The position numbers and the translations under genes are program-made. Below the pieces are notes generated by a model. The model saw only the letters and a list, made by a program, of their open reading frames with translations, made no database searches and had not been told where the DNA came from. A stretch of 64,000 nucleotides of DNA from Fallopia convolvulus (taxonomy: Eukaryota; Streptophyta; Magnoliopsida; Caryophyllales; Polygonaceae). Below, in pieces: positions 45,904-56,439 of the stretch. The stretch covers positions 33,283,503 to 33,347,502 of the forward strand of contig OZ024726.1 in the NCBI GenBank assembly GCA_964016875.1, written 5' to 3'. Numbering within the stretch: position 1 is the stretch's first letter; each line of letters starts with the position of its first letter.

Positions 45904-48179
45904 GAGGATTAAATCCATGAGTAATCGTTCCTAGAAGAAAAAGAAGTAAATTTTCGAAACCCTGGGGAAGTCACGATAAGTGAATCGTTCGCAACGCCTC
46001 AGCGAAAAAATTCGGGTCCGCGGAATGGAGTTCGTAACTCCGGAAAAAAAATTGCGATAGCGAAAAAATCCGCCACCGGAGTGTGCCTCCGAAAAATCGT
46101 GCCTCCGGATTTTTTGACAGGAGTGCCCCTCTCGAAATTTATGCCTCTAGAAAATTGTGGTTTTTGGATTTTTTCTAGCCTAAGGATGTATCCAAAAATC
46201 AACATAAAAGATCCTCCTTGAGATTGTGCTAACCCTAGGCAAAACCATGACCGAATCATCACAACCAGTGTTGATCGCAATGCGCGCTGTGAAATCGACG
46301 ATATTGGGAGCAAGGGGCGACCTTGTTAGCCCCTTGTCGAATTCAATCCCATCTAAAGTTGGTAGTCGGCCACAAATTGACGGATTAGGCTCCGGCGCGC
46401 GCCCGGTATCCCAAAGTCAAAAACTTGATTGTGAATCAATGTTCATCCACAATCAAATCAACGAAAACCTAACAAGGGAAAAGTTGGTAACTTTCTAGAG
46501 TGGACCCAGACCCGCACAAGCGGCGTCAATCGAAATTTGCTCGATCGGACGCGTGCAAGGACCGAAATCGACCGCCAAGAAGACCGCGATAGTGGCCCGA
46601 TAAATTGCATCTTGGCCCACGCACCACGGCCGCGGGTCCCCCGAAATCGAAGATATGTGAAAGTCATCGTACCGGAACGGGCCAGATAGGCTTGGAATCC
46701 GACAAAAAATCTGTTGGCGTACTATAAAAGAGATTCACAGAGAAGAGAAGCCAGAGAAGAAGTTTTTCATTGGGGAAAACCTGATGGGAAATAGGCTTTC
46801 ATCAATCTTATACCTATTGCGGGGAAATCGTGACCTCTTCGCATAGGGCCCAATGGCCCATACAATTTGCTTGGAATAGAGTCGGATCTTACTTGCCATA
46901 GGCTGAACTTCCTCCAAAAACGTAAAGCCGATCGTAAAAGCAAGCGAAGCGATCCACTCTCTAGCAAAAAAAAGCCTTAATCGTTGAAATAAAGAGATTA
47001 AAGTAAATCAATTCTATTCAAGAGGTTTGGTGACCAACTTGGTCATCAAACACTATCATGATCAAGAAGAATTGGGAAGTCTGAGCAGACTATGCCAAAC
47101 CCTGAGCCGTCAATGAGTTTTGGCGCAATTGCGACAACGGTCTAGTCAACCGCGACCGCGGACTGTATATCCACGACCACGGCCCAGGCAGCGACGACCG
47201 CAGCCAGGGAATTAGCGTCCTCCGCCGACGAAATAAAAGGGCAAAATCCGATCTTTGCTCGAAAAAGAAACAAGACTCGTAGGGCGATCAAGCGAGACTC
47301 CGATATTCGCTCGGAGGATCAAACCCTAGGATGCACCAAGCAAGACAACTTTCTCTAAGATGATCAAAACCATGACCCGACCTCACTCTTAAAGCATGGT
47401 TGCTCTTCGGGCAAGCCAACAAGATTCGGATCAAGCAACGAAATCAATGGTCATAGCGCTACACAATTTAACGAATCAATCATCACTAGGAATCAGCGAT
47501 GTGCGTCGTTGAACCCGAAAGAAATTAAGGTAGTGGGGCATCAACCGCAACCAAGAATAAAGATGAGATTATGCTTATACATACCCTAGCTTCCACTTTG
47601 ATAGAAAACAAGCAGATTTAAGGCAAGCGTGATCAAATGAAGTCTTGTTGCTCTCGAGCCTTGGAGAAATCGCTAGGCTAAAGCGTTCTTTGTAAAGCTC
47701 CAAGAAAAGCGCCTCATCAGCGAACCAACGATCGAAGGGATCAATCGACGGATCGTTAGCGTTATCGGATTTGTAGGTAACCGTCGTGGTCCCGAGCCGG
47801 TAAACAATGATGAGAATATCAAAGGAGTACAAGACGACTACTCCAAACAAATGTCGAAATCGCGACCAACGAAGACCGTTATCGCGGCCGGCTAAGTCGC
47901 GGTCGTGGCCAGGGATTCCGCGGTCGTGGCCCCATATTCCGTTCGCGGACAGCCCTAGTAGCGAGATTCGCCCCAGTTGACACATACCGCGGGCACGGGT
48001 TCCTAAACCGCGACCGCGGTTCACTCTAGTGAGCTTCTGATCGAATTGAAATCCTTGAAATCGTACGATGCGTGTCGGAATCATGGACCCGAAGACTAAG
48101 TGTTGGGGCATTGTAAAACCGAAAGGTCAACAATGCTCAAATATAATTGAAGAGTTCAAGATTTCAAGATTTCAAGATT
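45904..48179 (+). other. Internal region of element E, degenerate
   Basis: Short frames only; no RT, integrase or protease motif found. A GC-rich island of near-repeats lies at 45,990-46,170 (GTGCCTCCGG / CCGGAGTGTGCCTCCG / GGAGTTCGTAACTCCGG). A second island at 47,120-47,220 and 47,870-48,020 is built from CGCGACCGCGG-like words. A gag may have existed in 46,640-47,000, but the similarity is too weak to call. Confidence 0.4.
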
Positions 48180-48775
48180 TCAAGATTGGACAATAATCAA
48201 GCAATCAAAATGAGTCCATTGATGCATTGGCAATGTTAGCCACTCGTGCAAAAATCTCGCTGAAGACCTAAACCTGCGTCGAGACATCGGTGATGCGTCC
48301 CTCGTATGGGATGCCTCGGATCGGTGCGATGTTTGAGTAGTGGGTCTCAATTCTGCGTAGCGGAAGACTTGATTGGTTGATTGAAGGCACGAACAAGCAA
48401 GAACAATTGAGAACACGAGAGCAATTGTGATTGAATTGTGAATATTAGTGGCGGCGCAAGCACAAGGACCAAACAAAGGAGAAAACCCTCGACTTTTATT
48501 TAATCCTAATGTGCGCTCCATAAAAACATAGGCCTAATCCCCCTTATATAGGGAGGCGGCATGAGAAAAACCTAGAAAAACCCTAAGGGAGTGGCGCGCG
48601 CCTAGGGCTAGCGTGCAAGCTAAGGGCCCAACGGCGCGGGTCCAAAAGTGTTCGGCGCAAGGCCCATAATTAACCTTCTAAAATCATAAAACTACTAATA
48701 GTAATGCTCTATAATGGAAAGTATACGAAAAACTACTAAATTTAGATAGGTCGTTCGTGACCGAGCAAGGAGTGT
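48180..48775 (-). mobile_element. LTR-like segment of a gypsy element (F) nested in E
   Basis: TGATGCGTCCCTCGTATGGG at 48,291 and CCTTATATAGGGAGGCGGCAT...CCTAGGGCTAG at about 48,540-48,610 are parallel to 31,821 and 32,100-32,160 in element D's LTR, in the same orientation. The polypurine tract seen in D is not visible here. AAGATTTC is repeated four times at 48,151-48,187, at the probable left border. Confidence 0.5.
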
Positions 48776-48828
48776 CGCGACACGCGTGGCATGGCGCTGG
48801 CGAGGTCACGGACACGGCGCTGGCGAGG

Positions 48829-49410
48829 TCACGGCGCGAGGCAGAAGGCTGGCGAGGACGCTGGCACGATGCTGGGCGCTGGAGACGACGCTAACGAGGT
48901 CTCGCGAAGTTGAGGTTCTCCGATGCATCCGAGAACCTCATGTTGCGACTTGACTACGAGGTCCGATGCAAGGACCTCGAGTGACGATCCGAGGTTGAGT
49001 CCCGGCACGAGGTCTCGGCGATGGCTGGTTGCGACCCCGTCTTGCGATCTGATGCTTGAAGATGTCGTGTCTTGGCATGGTTGGTCCGAGAGCTCGTAAC
49101 GAGGTTCCTCGGCGCCGACGATGGAAATGGTGCCGAGCGAGGTCGCGATGTAAGGCGCGCCGTGGCCAGCAGAGAGGCGCGACACTAGTGATTGTGTCGC
49201 GGTCTCGATGGCACGGGCCCTTGCACGGGTGACTGGGCCATCTGAGCGAAGTGTGAAGGCCTCGATCTCTTGGCTAGCATCCATAGACGGGGTCGCATCA
49301 ATCGGGATGTCCAAGAAATTGGCATCTAAATCGAAATTGTGAGCAATAACTTGCGTGCAACTGTGACCGTGATCACGGGAAACGAAACTGCGTAGGATCT
49401 CGAAAGGCAA
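48829..49410 (-). pseudogene. C-terminal pol tail of element F
   Basis: The 193-codon minus frame contains SDGPVTRARARAIETATQ, the GPVTRARA-R-I tail that closes many plant Ty3/gypsy polyproteins, preceded and followed by low-complexity serine/proline stretches. It ends next to the LTR-like segment, consistent with the 3' end of pol. No catalytic domain is included. Confidence 0.6.
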
Positions 49411-49440
49411 ACGCCTTTGATGCGTAACTTGGATGAGAAC

Positions 49441-50041
49441 ATTGGCCCTTGGATATCGTCAGGGCACGGGAAGTTCTCTTAAGGGCTCATAGGTTTTGGC
49501 AAATCGCCGAAAAAGATTCTATATTATCGTTCTTTTTCCGGGCCAAACTTGAGAAGCGTACCCCCAAGCAAGGTTGAGCCTACATTGTACGAGATCCCTG
49601 AAAGCACGTACAAGATGTACGCCGGAGATTGCATATGGGCTCTCCGAACTCGTTTGCAAAAATATTGGTGGCCTTTTGTGTGAAAAGTGCCTCGAGAAAA
49701 CCAATAAAAGAATCATCGCTCTCTTTCCGACCACCTCGTCTTTGCCGAGGATCGTCGAAACGCTGCCGCTACACGAATCGCATCCTACCAACGGGCAGAT
49801 GTGGCCCGACGCATGGAGGCCTATACATAAGAAGGTCATGGAAAAACACACGTGTATGGTATAGCTCAACCCGAATTGGAAGGGACCATATTAGGTGGCT
49901 GCAATGCAAAGTCGGAGAGCTTAATCGTTCAAGTGTTTCAGCGGGAATTTCGTCCCTCGTACTTGGGATATCGCCCATCTTGAAAAGGCTCCTCGCATGG
50001 ATATTGTGTTAAGAATAAAGCTTATTGGACAAGCACCTCTT
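49441..50041 (+). other. Degenerate coding-like segment at the 3' end of element E
   Basis: Frames of about 100-127 codons exist on both strands, none with a family I can recognise. The + strand stretch around 49,560-49,700 (EPTLYEIPESTYKMYAG; RTRLQKYWWPFV) is faintly like the HHCC region of a gypsy integrase, but the histidines and cysteines are not in place, so I do not claim it. Confidence 0.3.
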
Positions 50042-50185
50042 TTTTGTTTTCTTTGTTTTCTAAAACAAAGAAAACAAAATTCCCGCTAATCCGCACGTGT
50101 TAGGGGACTCCAATAGCTAATCCACACCTATTGGAGTCCCCTAACACACGTGTTAGGGGACTCCAATAGCTAATCCGCATGGCCA
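50042..50185. repeat. Two perfect hairpins before the 3' LTR of element E
   Basis: Hairpin 1: arms 50,042-50,059 and 50,062-50,079 (TTTTGTTTTCTTTGTTTT and its exact complement, 2-base loop). Hairpin 2: arms 50,097-50,116 and 50,128-50,147 (GTGTTAGGGGACTCCAATAG and its exact complement, 11-base loop). A further direct copy of the first arm plus CTAATCCGCA lies at about 50,149-50,179. They precede the polypurine tract GTAGGTGGGGCATT (about 50,247-50,260). Confidence 0.85.
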
Positions 50186-50260
50186 CTTCGATTAAATAAA
50201 CCTTTGTATCCTACATCACTGTATATGAGAAAATGTATACAACGACGTAGGTGGGGCATT

Positions 50261-50849
50261 TGTGAGCGGATAAAATAAACATAGCTACTATAATTATTTT
50301 CGTTATCTCCATAAAGGTATTTCTTAAATTACCGCGTATTTATTATTATTTTTATCTATTTTCCTATTATATTAAATATGGTGGTTATGCAACTTAATGA
50401 GAGATTTTATCCTTCAAATAGGATAGAATTAAAATTGGAGAAGGGGGGAATATTCCTAGCTTGGGCTCTAAGGCATCTGACTAGCCCTAGGATATGTATA
50501 ATGTCGACCCCCCTAATGTCCTTCTTCCATAATAAATACAAGCCTTCGTCGTGTAGGGAAGACCACATGTTGCATATCGGCGCATATTGAGAACTTGAAC
50601 AGGCTAATATTCGCGTAGCTCGACTGTTCAGGAATATCCATACTCGCTGGATTTCTTGCTTTCTTGTTGTACTTCGACGTTCAATTCGACATATTGCTCT
50701 TTTGACTTAGGCATCGGAAGTGGATTATGGGGTTCCCGCCCCTTGTGTCCATTGTTTTGCAGGTTACAGGTTGGAAGAATCAGTTTGGAGCGAAAGAGGA
50801 AAGGAGCATTCAATTAATGCATTAAAGGCGGAATTTTTGTGCACTAACA
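50261..50849 (+). mobile_element. 3' LTR of element E
   Basis: Near-identical to the 5' LTR, with about 20 extra bases (TTGGGCTCTAAGGCATC...) near 50,460 and a few substitutions. Followed by CTTAT, the target duplication. The LTR similarity argues for a comparatively recent insertion. Confidence 0.92.
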
Positions 50850-50956
50850 CTTATAGAGAGAATGGTTGTTCAAGTATTCGAAACTAACGGCTCTAATCCG
50901 GTTATTTTCTGTTCCAACACCAATTTTTTACTCCCAACACTAGCACGGCTTCCCTT

Positions 50957-51115
50957 TAAGGTTTCATTTGTGAGTGTAAAGGGGTTTTTGGGTGAAAAGT
51001 GATTTTTAGTGTTTCGAAAAACGTAAAAAGTAGAGAGAGTTGCACGGATTTCAAAAGTATTAAAAGTAATTTTTGAGTAGAAATGCATTTTGGTTAGAAA
51101 GTGAAACAAGGAACA
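50957..51115. mobile_element. MITE copy upstream of the sucrose transporter
   Basis: 50,986-51,111 matches 9,962-10,089 in element B at about 90% by eye, including GATTTTTAGTGTTTCGAAAA and AGAGAGTTGCACGGATTTCA. The right end GTGAAACAAGG is shared. The left terminus is less clear (TTTAAGGTTTCATTTGTG). It lies about 210 bases upstream of the gene's TATA box. Confidence 0.6.
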
Positions 51116-51320
51116 TGTGGAAAAAAAAAAACGTAAAGTGCGTCCAACGATTAAACTTAAGATTTATAAACCACAAATCATTCTAACATGAGATAACATG
51201 TTAAGATAAATGATTAGTTTGAACTTTGAAGAAAAGGGGGAAAAAATCTAATAGTTTCCCCACTAGCCCCACTGGTTTTCCCCGCCACACAACAACGTGT
51301 ACCCAAAGCTTCCCTTCGTC

Positions 51321-51330
51321 TATATATATA
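51321..51330 (+). promoter_or_regulatory. TATA box of the sucrose transporter gene
   Basis: TATATATATA, about 140 bases before the start codon, in a segment ending GTCAGTTTCCCTGCTC that would hold the transcription start about 30 bases downstream. A 5' leader of about 110-120 bases without upstream ATG in a long frame is implied. A transcript would be needed to fix the start. Confidence 0.55.
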
Positions 51331-51467
51331 GTCAGTTTCCCTGCTCGCCGAACCCAAAATCAAATACTCACCATATAAAAGTTTAACTCTTAAGAGCTGA
51401 AAAACTACAAGTGCATGTAACAGATCGAGTGCCATAAGAAGAAAATTAATTAGAGAGAAATATACAA

Positions 51468-54400
51468 ATGGATGACGCTGCCAAAAAAGAAGCTCAGCCG
51501 GCTATGGACGGAGCAGAAGCAGCGCAGACGAGCCCCATGAGAAAGCTTATTTTGGTGTCGTCCATAGCCGCCGGCATCCAGTTCGGGTGGGCCCTACAAC
51601 TGTCCCTCCTGACCCCCTACGTCCAACTCCTGGGCATCCCCCACACATGGGCCCCCTTCATCTGGCTCTGCGGGCCCATCTCCGGCATGCTCGTCCAGCC
51701 CACCGTCGGCTACTACTCCGACCGCTCCACCTCCCGCTTCGGCCGGCGCCGCCCCTACATCGCCGCCGGCGCTGCCCTTGTCTCCGTGGCCGTCTTCCTC
51801 ATCGGCTATGCGGCCGACATAGGCCGCTCCTTGGGCGACCCCTCCGCCCCCGGAACCCCGAAGCCCCGCGCCATCGCCATCTTTGTAGTGGGCTTTTGGG
51901 TCCTCGACGTGGCCAACAACATGCTCCAGGGGCCGTGCCGGGCCCTCCTCGCTGACTTGGCCGAAGGCGACCGCTCCAAAACCCGTACCTCGTTCGCCTT
52001 CTACACCTTCTTCATCGCGGTCGGCAGCGTCCTAGGGTACGCGGCCGGCAGCTACAGCCGCCTCCACCGCCTCTTCCCGTTCTCCCGAACCGACGCCTGT
52101 GACGACTACTGCGCCAACCTCAAGTCGTGCTTCTTTATCTCCATCGCCCTTCTCCTCACTCTCACCACCTTAGCCCTCTCCTTGGTATCTGAGAAGCGCT
52201 TCGTTTCTCCAGAACCTAATACTACTACATCATCGTCTTCTTCGAAGCCTCCGAGATCATCATCGGTCCCGTTTTTCGGGGAGATGTTCGAGGCGCTGAA
52301 GGGGCTCGACAAGCCGATGTGGGTGCTCCTCCTGGTCACGTGCCTCAACTGGATTGCGTGGTTCCCGTTCCTGTTGTTCGACACCGACTGGATGGGGAAG
52401 GAGGTTTATGGCGGGAAGGTGGGAGAGGGGAGGAACTATCATTTGGGCGTACGCGCCGGCGCGTTAGGGTTGGTGCTTAACTCTGTGGTGTGTGGGGCGG
52501 CGTCACTGGGGATCGAGACACTGGCGCGTTGGGTTGGCGGGGCCAAGAGGCTGTGGGGGATCGTTAATTTGTTGATGGCGGTTTGCTTGGCGATGACGGT
52601 GGTCGTCACAAAGATGGCCGAGCATGCACGGCATGACGCGGTGGCAGCGGCCGATGTGCCACTCCCGCCTGTTTACGTTAAAGCCGCCGCCTTGGCGTTG
52701 TTTGCGCTGCTTGGTATTCCGTTTGCGGTAAGTGCAACGTCTTAATTAATTATATAGTTAAGCTACGTTTAGTTACTAGTAATTCATAAGTACCCTACCT
52801 TTTTCTTGAGTTTAATTATAATTAATTGATTGGCTAGTTGGAGATCCATCATGATAAGGTACGTAGTTAGACTTGTCAACAGCATACCTAACATGAATCT
52901 ACAATGGGCATATATATGCTTATAACTTTATATTGAGGATAGAAAATTCCGACCGTACCAATAATGGGAAATTAGTCGCGTGACTCCGGAATGAATAACT
53001 AACTAGGCTGAATTAAGTCTTTGTAGTCAATTATGCAATTTGAAGTATTATAGTTTTTAATTAATTATAGATTGCACCAGGGACGTCTCAAAGATTTTAG
53101 TGGCCCTGTGCAAATTTCAAATTTAGGCCCTTGTAATAAACTTTTGATATCTACAGTTAATTGTTAGTAATTACTCATATTTTTTCATAATTATTCTTAT
53201 TTTTTTACATTAATAATTTTTCATTAGTTAGGTTTGTATATTCAAATAAACATATACTGATTAAAGTATTAGACATCTTAGCTAAAATAGAAAAGCAAAA
53301 AGCAAATTATTTATGCTTTAATTCCATACAAAATTTCCTATTTACATTCAAAACAACAGTAAGAAATAAAAAAATAACAACAAAAGTTTATATTGTTTAA
53401 AAATATTAAAATGTTTGTGATGATATATTTTAAATAAAATAAAAGTGAATGTATAAAACGAAGAAATGCAACTGTAAGAACATTTGATGACTTATTATTC
53501 TTCATTAAGCTAAATAGCACATCAATAAATTTTAATAAGAAAGATAGAGATAATGAGGCCTACAAAGAAAATGTGAAAAAGGGCCACATGCATGTACATA
53601 ACAAGTATCGAACCTTTAGCAAAACCAAACTTCTAACATGCTCTATGCCCCTAACTACCATTAAGACAATAAAACAATGTTAACTGCTTTTCCACATTAG
53701 ACTATATGAGGCCCCATTTATTTTGGGGTCCCTGTTCCGTCGAACCACTTGCACCGCATACTGAGACGGCCCTGGATTGCACATAATACTTTTTTTAGTA
53801 GAAATAGGTTGTATATACTATGCTGTATATAATTGAAGCTAGTAACGGTTGAATTAAAAGTGCTGGATCTGAAAAATAACCGGTGGATTTGCACGCTTTT
53901 TTTCATTTGTATCATGTGAACAAATTAAAGGTAAATAAAATTAAGAGAGCAGAAAACTAGATAACTTGTGGATAAGTTTATTTCATGTGAACGTACGGTC
54001 GAGCGAGTGATTATTTCATGGATAAGTTTCAGATATATATATATATACATAAAAGGGTATTTTTAAAAACTATATTCATAAAAAAATACTAAACTTTCTA
54101 AAAAAATCTTTAAACAATTCAAAAATAAATAAATAAAATTAAATATTTCTCTATAAAAAATCTTGCAACGTGCCTTACACATTTTAGAAAATAGACATAT
54201 AAACTCAATAATACTAATACTCCGTAATATCTATCAATACCCATAGAAAACGCAATAACTCCAATATTTTCTAGACACAAATGTCACGGATTGGACATGG
54301 GGGGTGTATTGAGATAACGTTACATCCATGCTGAATCAATAAAGGTCAGGGTGCCTCGATTTACTATTGCGCGGCCACCACCTTCCTAATTAATGAAAAT

Positions 54401-55699
54401 TTTCTTTTCAAAAAAAATTAATGAAAATTTTATTTCTTTTATCTGAACGATATTTAGCAGGGATTGATACAACTTGTTAGTTTTTGCTCCAAAACGTTAT
54501 CCAATCATTCAACGGTCGATATTATTAACAAGTAATATGTTCGTGTAGTGTGGTCCAGTGTTAATCACATATATGTCAAATTTATATTAAGACTTAATTT
54601 GGATCTGATAGCTGACATGTAAATAGCATATATAATATCTACATTTGTAATTAAGTAGGTCGTGTTTTATATCGATGCACAGTGTATATATATCGTAACC
54701 ATGTCATGCTCTTCTTTGTACAGGTAACTTTAAGCATTCCATTTGCTCTAGCATCTATATTTTCAACGTCTTCGGGTGCAGGTCAAGGTACATATATACT
54801 AAGTTACTAACTAGCCATGTTAAACTTTAAAATGCGACAAATTTTTATTTGACATGTTTGGCATCAAATTAAACTTTAAGCCAAGTCTAATAGAACTACA
54901 CATGCTCATGATTGTATGTACTTGTATAATTGCAGGATTATCGCTAGGGATTCTAAACCTTGCCATTGTCATACCACAGGTGGGCTAGCTAGCTGTTAGA
55001 TTATGTTCATCACATATCTGAAATTTGAAAGTAAATTGGACTAAAATATAACTCAACGGATTACTCCTTCTATTACCAATTGATTTTAAGATAGAACCCC
55101 AATGTGCTAATATGGTATCAGAGCCATCTGCCTAACGGCCTCTCTCAATCATGGACCCGCCTCGTTGTGTTGGCAAGTGTCAACAGGGCCAGTTCTTGGG
55201 AGTAAATTGAACTATTCAGCGAATTACTCTTCTTATTACTAATTAGTTTTATGATGGAACTAAATGGGTTAATACTAGCTAGCGACATTTCATCTCAAAA
55301 TATATTATTCCATCCTATGAATGCATATATATATATATGATTTCTAGCATGCACATTTTGAATTATTCATACCATGCGTATGTGCTAAATTTTGATTCCC
55401 TTGTACACGCATAGATGTTTGTATCACTAACAAGTGGACCATGGGATGACTTATTTGGAGGAGGAAATCTTCCAGCGTTCGTGGTGGGAGCCATAGCGGC
55501 GGCGGCCAGCGCCATATTATCGTTATGGTGGCCGCCATATTATCGTTCACCATACTTCCATCGCCACCGCCTGAAGCCAAGATTGATGCCACCATCGCCA
55601 GCCATTAATCGATCACCAATCCTCGATATATATACGTGTTTTCTGTTTTACGACTTCCTAGCTTTTGCTTTGCTTTTCTACCTTCTCTTTGGGTTTTAA
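51468..55699 (+). CDS. SUT: Sucrose transporter (SUT/SUC, H+ symporter), four exons, altered C-terminus
   Basis: Plasma-membrane proton/sucrose symporter of the major facilitator superfamily, used for phloem loading or sink uptake. Exons: 51,468-52,727 (420 codons), 54,724-54,787, 54,936-54,979, 55,415-55,699. All three introns have GT-AG ends and reading phase is kept. Exon 1 is GC-rich and covers most of the 12 membrane segments. Family motifs: IQFGWALQLSLLTPYVQ (37-53), LGIPH with the conserved histidine at 59, SDRSTSRFGRRRPY (84-97), LDVANNMLQGPCRALLADL (146-164), LNWIAWFPFLLFDTDWMG (293-310). Exons 2-4 give IPFALASIFS, SLGILNLAIV and GGGNLPAFVVGAIAA. Type I (SUC2-like) by overall resemblance. 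In exon 4 a 23-base insertion shifts the frame: the usual tail would end at 55,608 (...ATIASH, about 512 residues), but the actual frame runs to 55,699 (about 550 residues) with an unrelated tail. Confidence 0.93.
53078..53774. mobile_element. Non-autonomous hAT element in intron 1 of the sucrose transporter
   Basis: Terminal inverted repeats CAGGGACGTCTCA and (complement) CAGGGCCGTCTCA match 12 of 13. The flanks are GATTGCAC on both sides (53,070-53,077 and 53,775-53,782), a perfect 8-bp target duplication. It is 697 bases and AT-rich with no transposase. It accounts for about a third of the 1,996-base intron. Confidence 0.92.
54990..55285 (+). mobile_element. TRIM-like LTR remnant in intron 3
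   Basis: TGGTATCAGAGCC at 55,114-55,126 is an exact initiator-Met primer site. On its left, GTAAATTGGACTAAAAT...TTACTCCTTCTATTACCAAT (55,031-55,080) is repeated on its right as GTAAATTGAAC...TTACTCTTCTTATTACTAAT (about 55,202-55,250). This gives two short terminal repeats around a tiny interior with no coding. The outer ends are not exact. Confidence 0.55.
55510..55547 (+). repeat. Frameshifting 23-bp partial tandem duplication in SUT exon 4
   Basis: CGCCATATTATCGTT occurs at 55,510-55,524 and again at 55,533-55,547, separated by ATGGTGGC. The net addition is 23 bases (not a multiple of three). Reading from the second copy restores the family C-terminus (ILSFTILPSPPPEAK...) up to TAA at 55,606-55,608. 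Confidence 0.9.
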
Positions 55700-55964
55700 T
55701 TAAGGTAAAGCCCAAGGCTAAACCAGTTGATCGATCTCAATTGATCATATATATGTACTCGAGCATAAGACGTGTCCATGTACGTACTTTATTGACTAGT
55801 GCAAGAATTGTAATACATGACATTTATATAGGTATCGTACTTTGCGGGTATATCTATTTCATGCCGAATTATCTTTTTACGGGTGCGTATATTTGGACCC
55901 GAGATCCTTGGTAGATGGTGTTGATTTTGTATCCGGCCAATTAACCAGAAAACACAATATATAT
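55700..55964 (+). other. Probable 3' UTR and downstream flank of the sucrose transporter
   Basis: AT-rich sequence after the stop with no ORF of interest. No exact AATAAA signal is obvious, so the polyadenylation site is not assigned. Confidence 0.4.
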
Positions 55965-55975
55965 GTTCTAATGGT

Positions 55976-56087
55976 GCCGACTAATTTCGTGCCTCCACGC
56001 ACCCTGCCCTAGGCAGGAGGACTCGAACCTGAGGTGTGTGCACTCAAGGAGGGTTTCCTATCCATTGTGCTATATGCCCCGGGGGCC
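55976..56087 (-). mobile_element. tRNA-derived SINE
   Basis: The minus strand has a pol III box A-like TAGCACAATGG and box B GGTTCGAGTCC about 40 bases apart, inside 112 bases. The flanks are GTTCTAATGGT on both sides (55,965-55,975 and 56,088-56,098), a perfect 11-bp target duplication. There is no poly(A) tail; the 3' end reads ...TTAGTCGGC. Confidence 0.8.
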
Positions 56088-56098
56088 GTTCTAATGGT

Positions 56099-56439
56099 TT
56101 TCACTAGTGGATAACTTAGGTTTGTTCAGTACTATATATAGAAAGAGGGAGCTGAGGTAAGGAGGTTCCCGTAAAACACAAATTGTAATAGTGTGATACA
56201 ATGTGAGTCATAATTTAGGATGGGATTGGGAGAATGGAAGGTCAATTCTTATGCTATATATATAGACATGCGATTTACGTAAAAGATAAGTGATTATTAT
56301 TGATAGCATGGAGGCTCAGGCTAAATTAATTATATAGCAAAAAAATAAGAGGCTAATTATGCGGATATTAACGAGGGTGTTATAATTAGGTAAATGGTAA
56401 AACTGCTCACGCGCAACATATTCTGCGAAAATCTAGCTC
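56099..56439. other. Short AT-rich interval, nothing recognised
   Basis: No ORF, repeat end or RNA gene could be supported between the SINE and the octamer-rich flank of the MULE. Confidence 0.5.

Noticed and set aside
49519..50012. Integrase zinc-finger-like frame in element E
   Set aside because: Only a faint resemblance; the histidine and cysteine ligands are not in place.
51587..51955. 122-codon proline/arginine-rich ORF overlapping the first exon of the transporter
   Set aside because: It is an out-of-frame shadow of the GC-rich sucrose transporter exon; composition comes from the overlapping codons.
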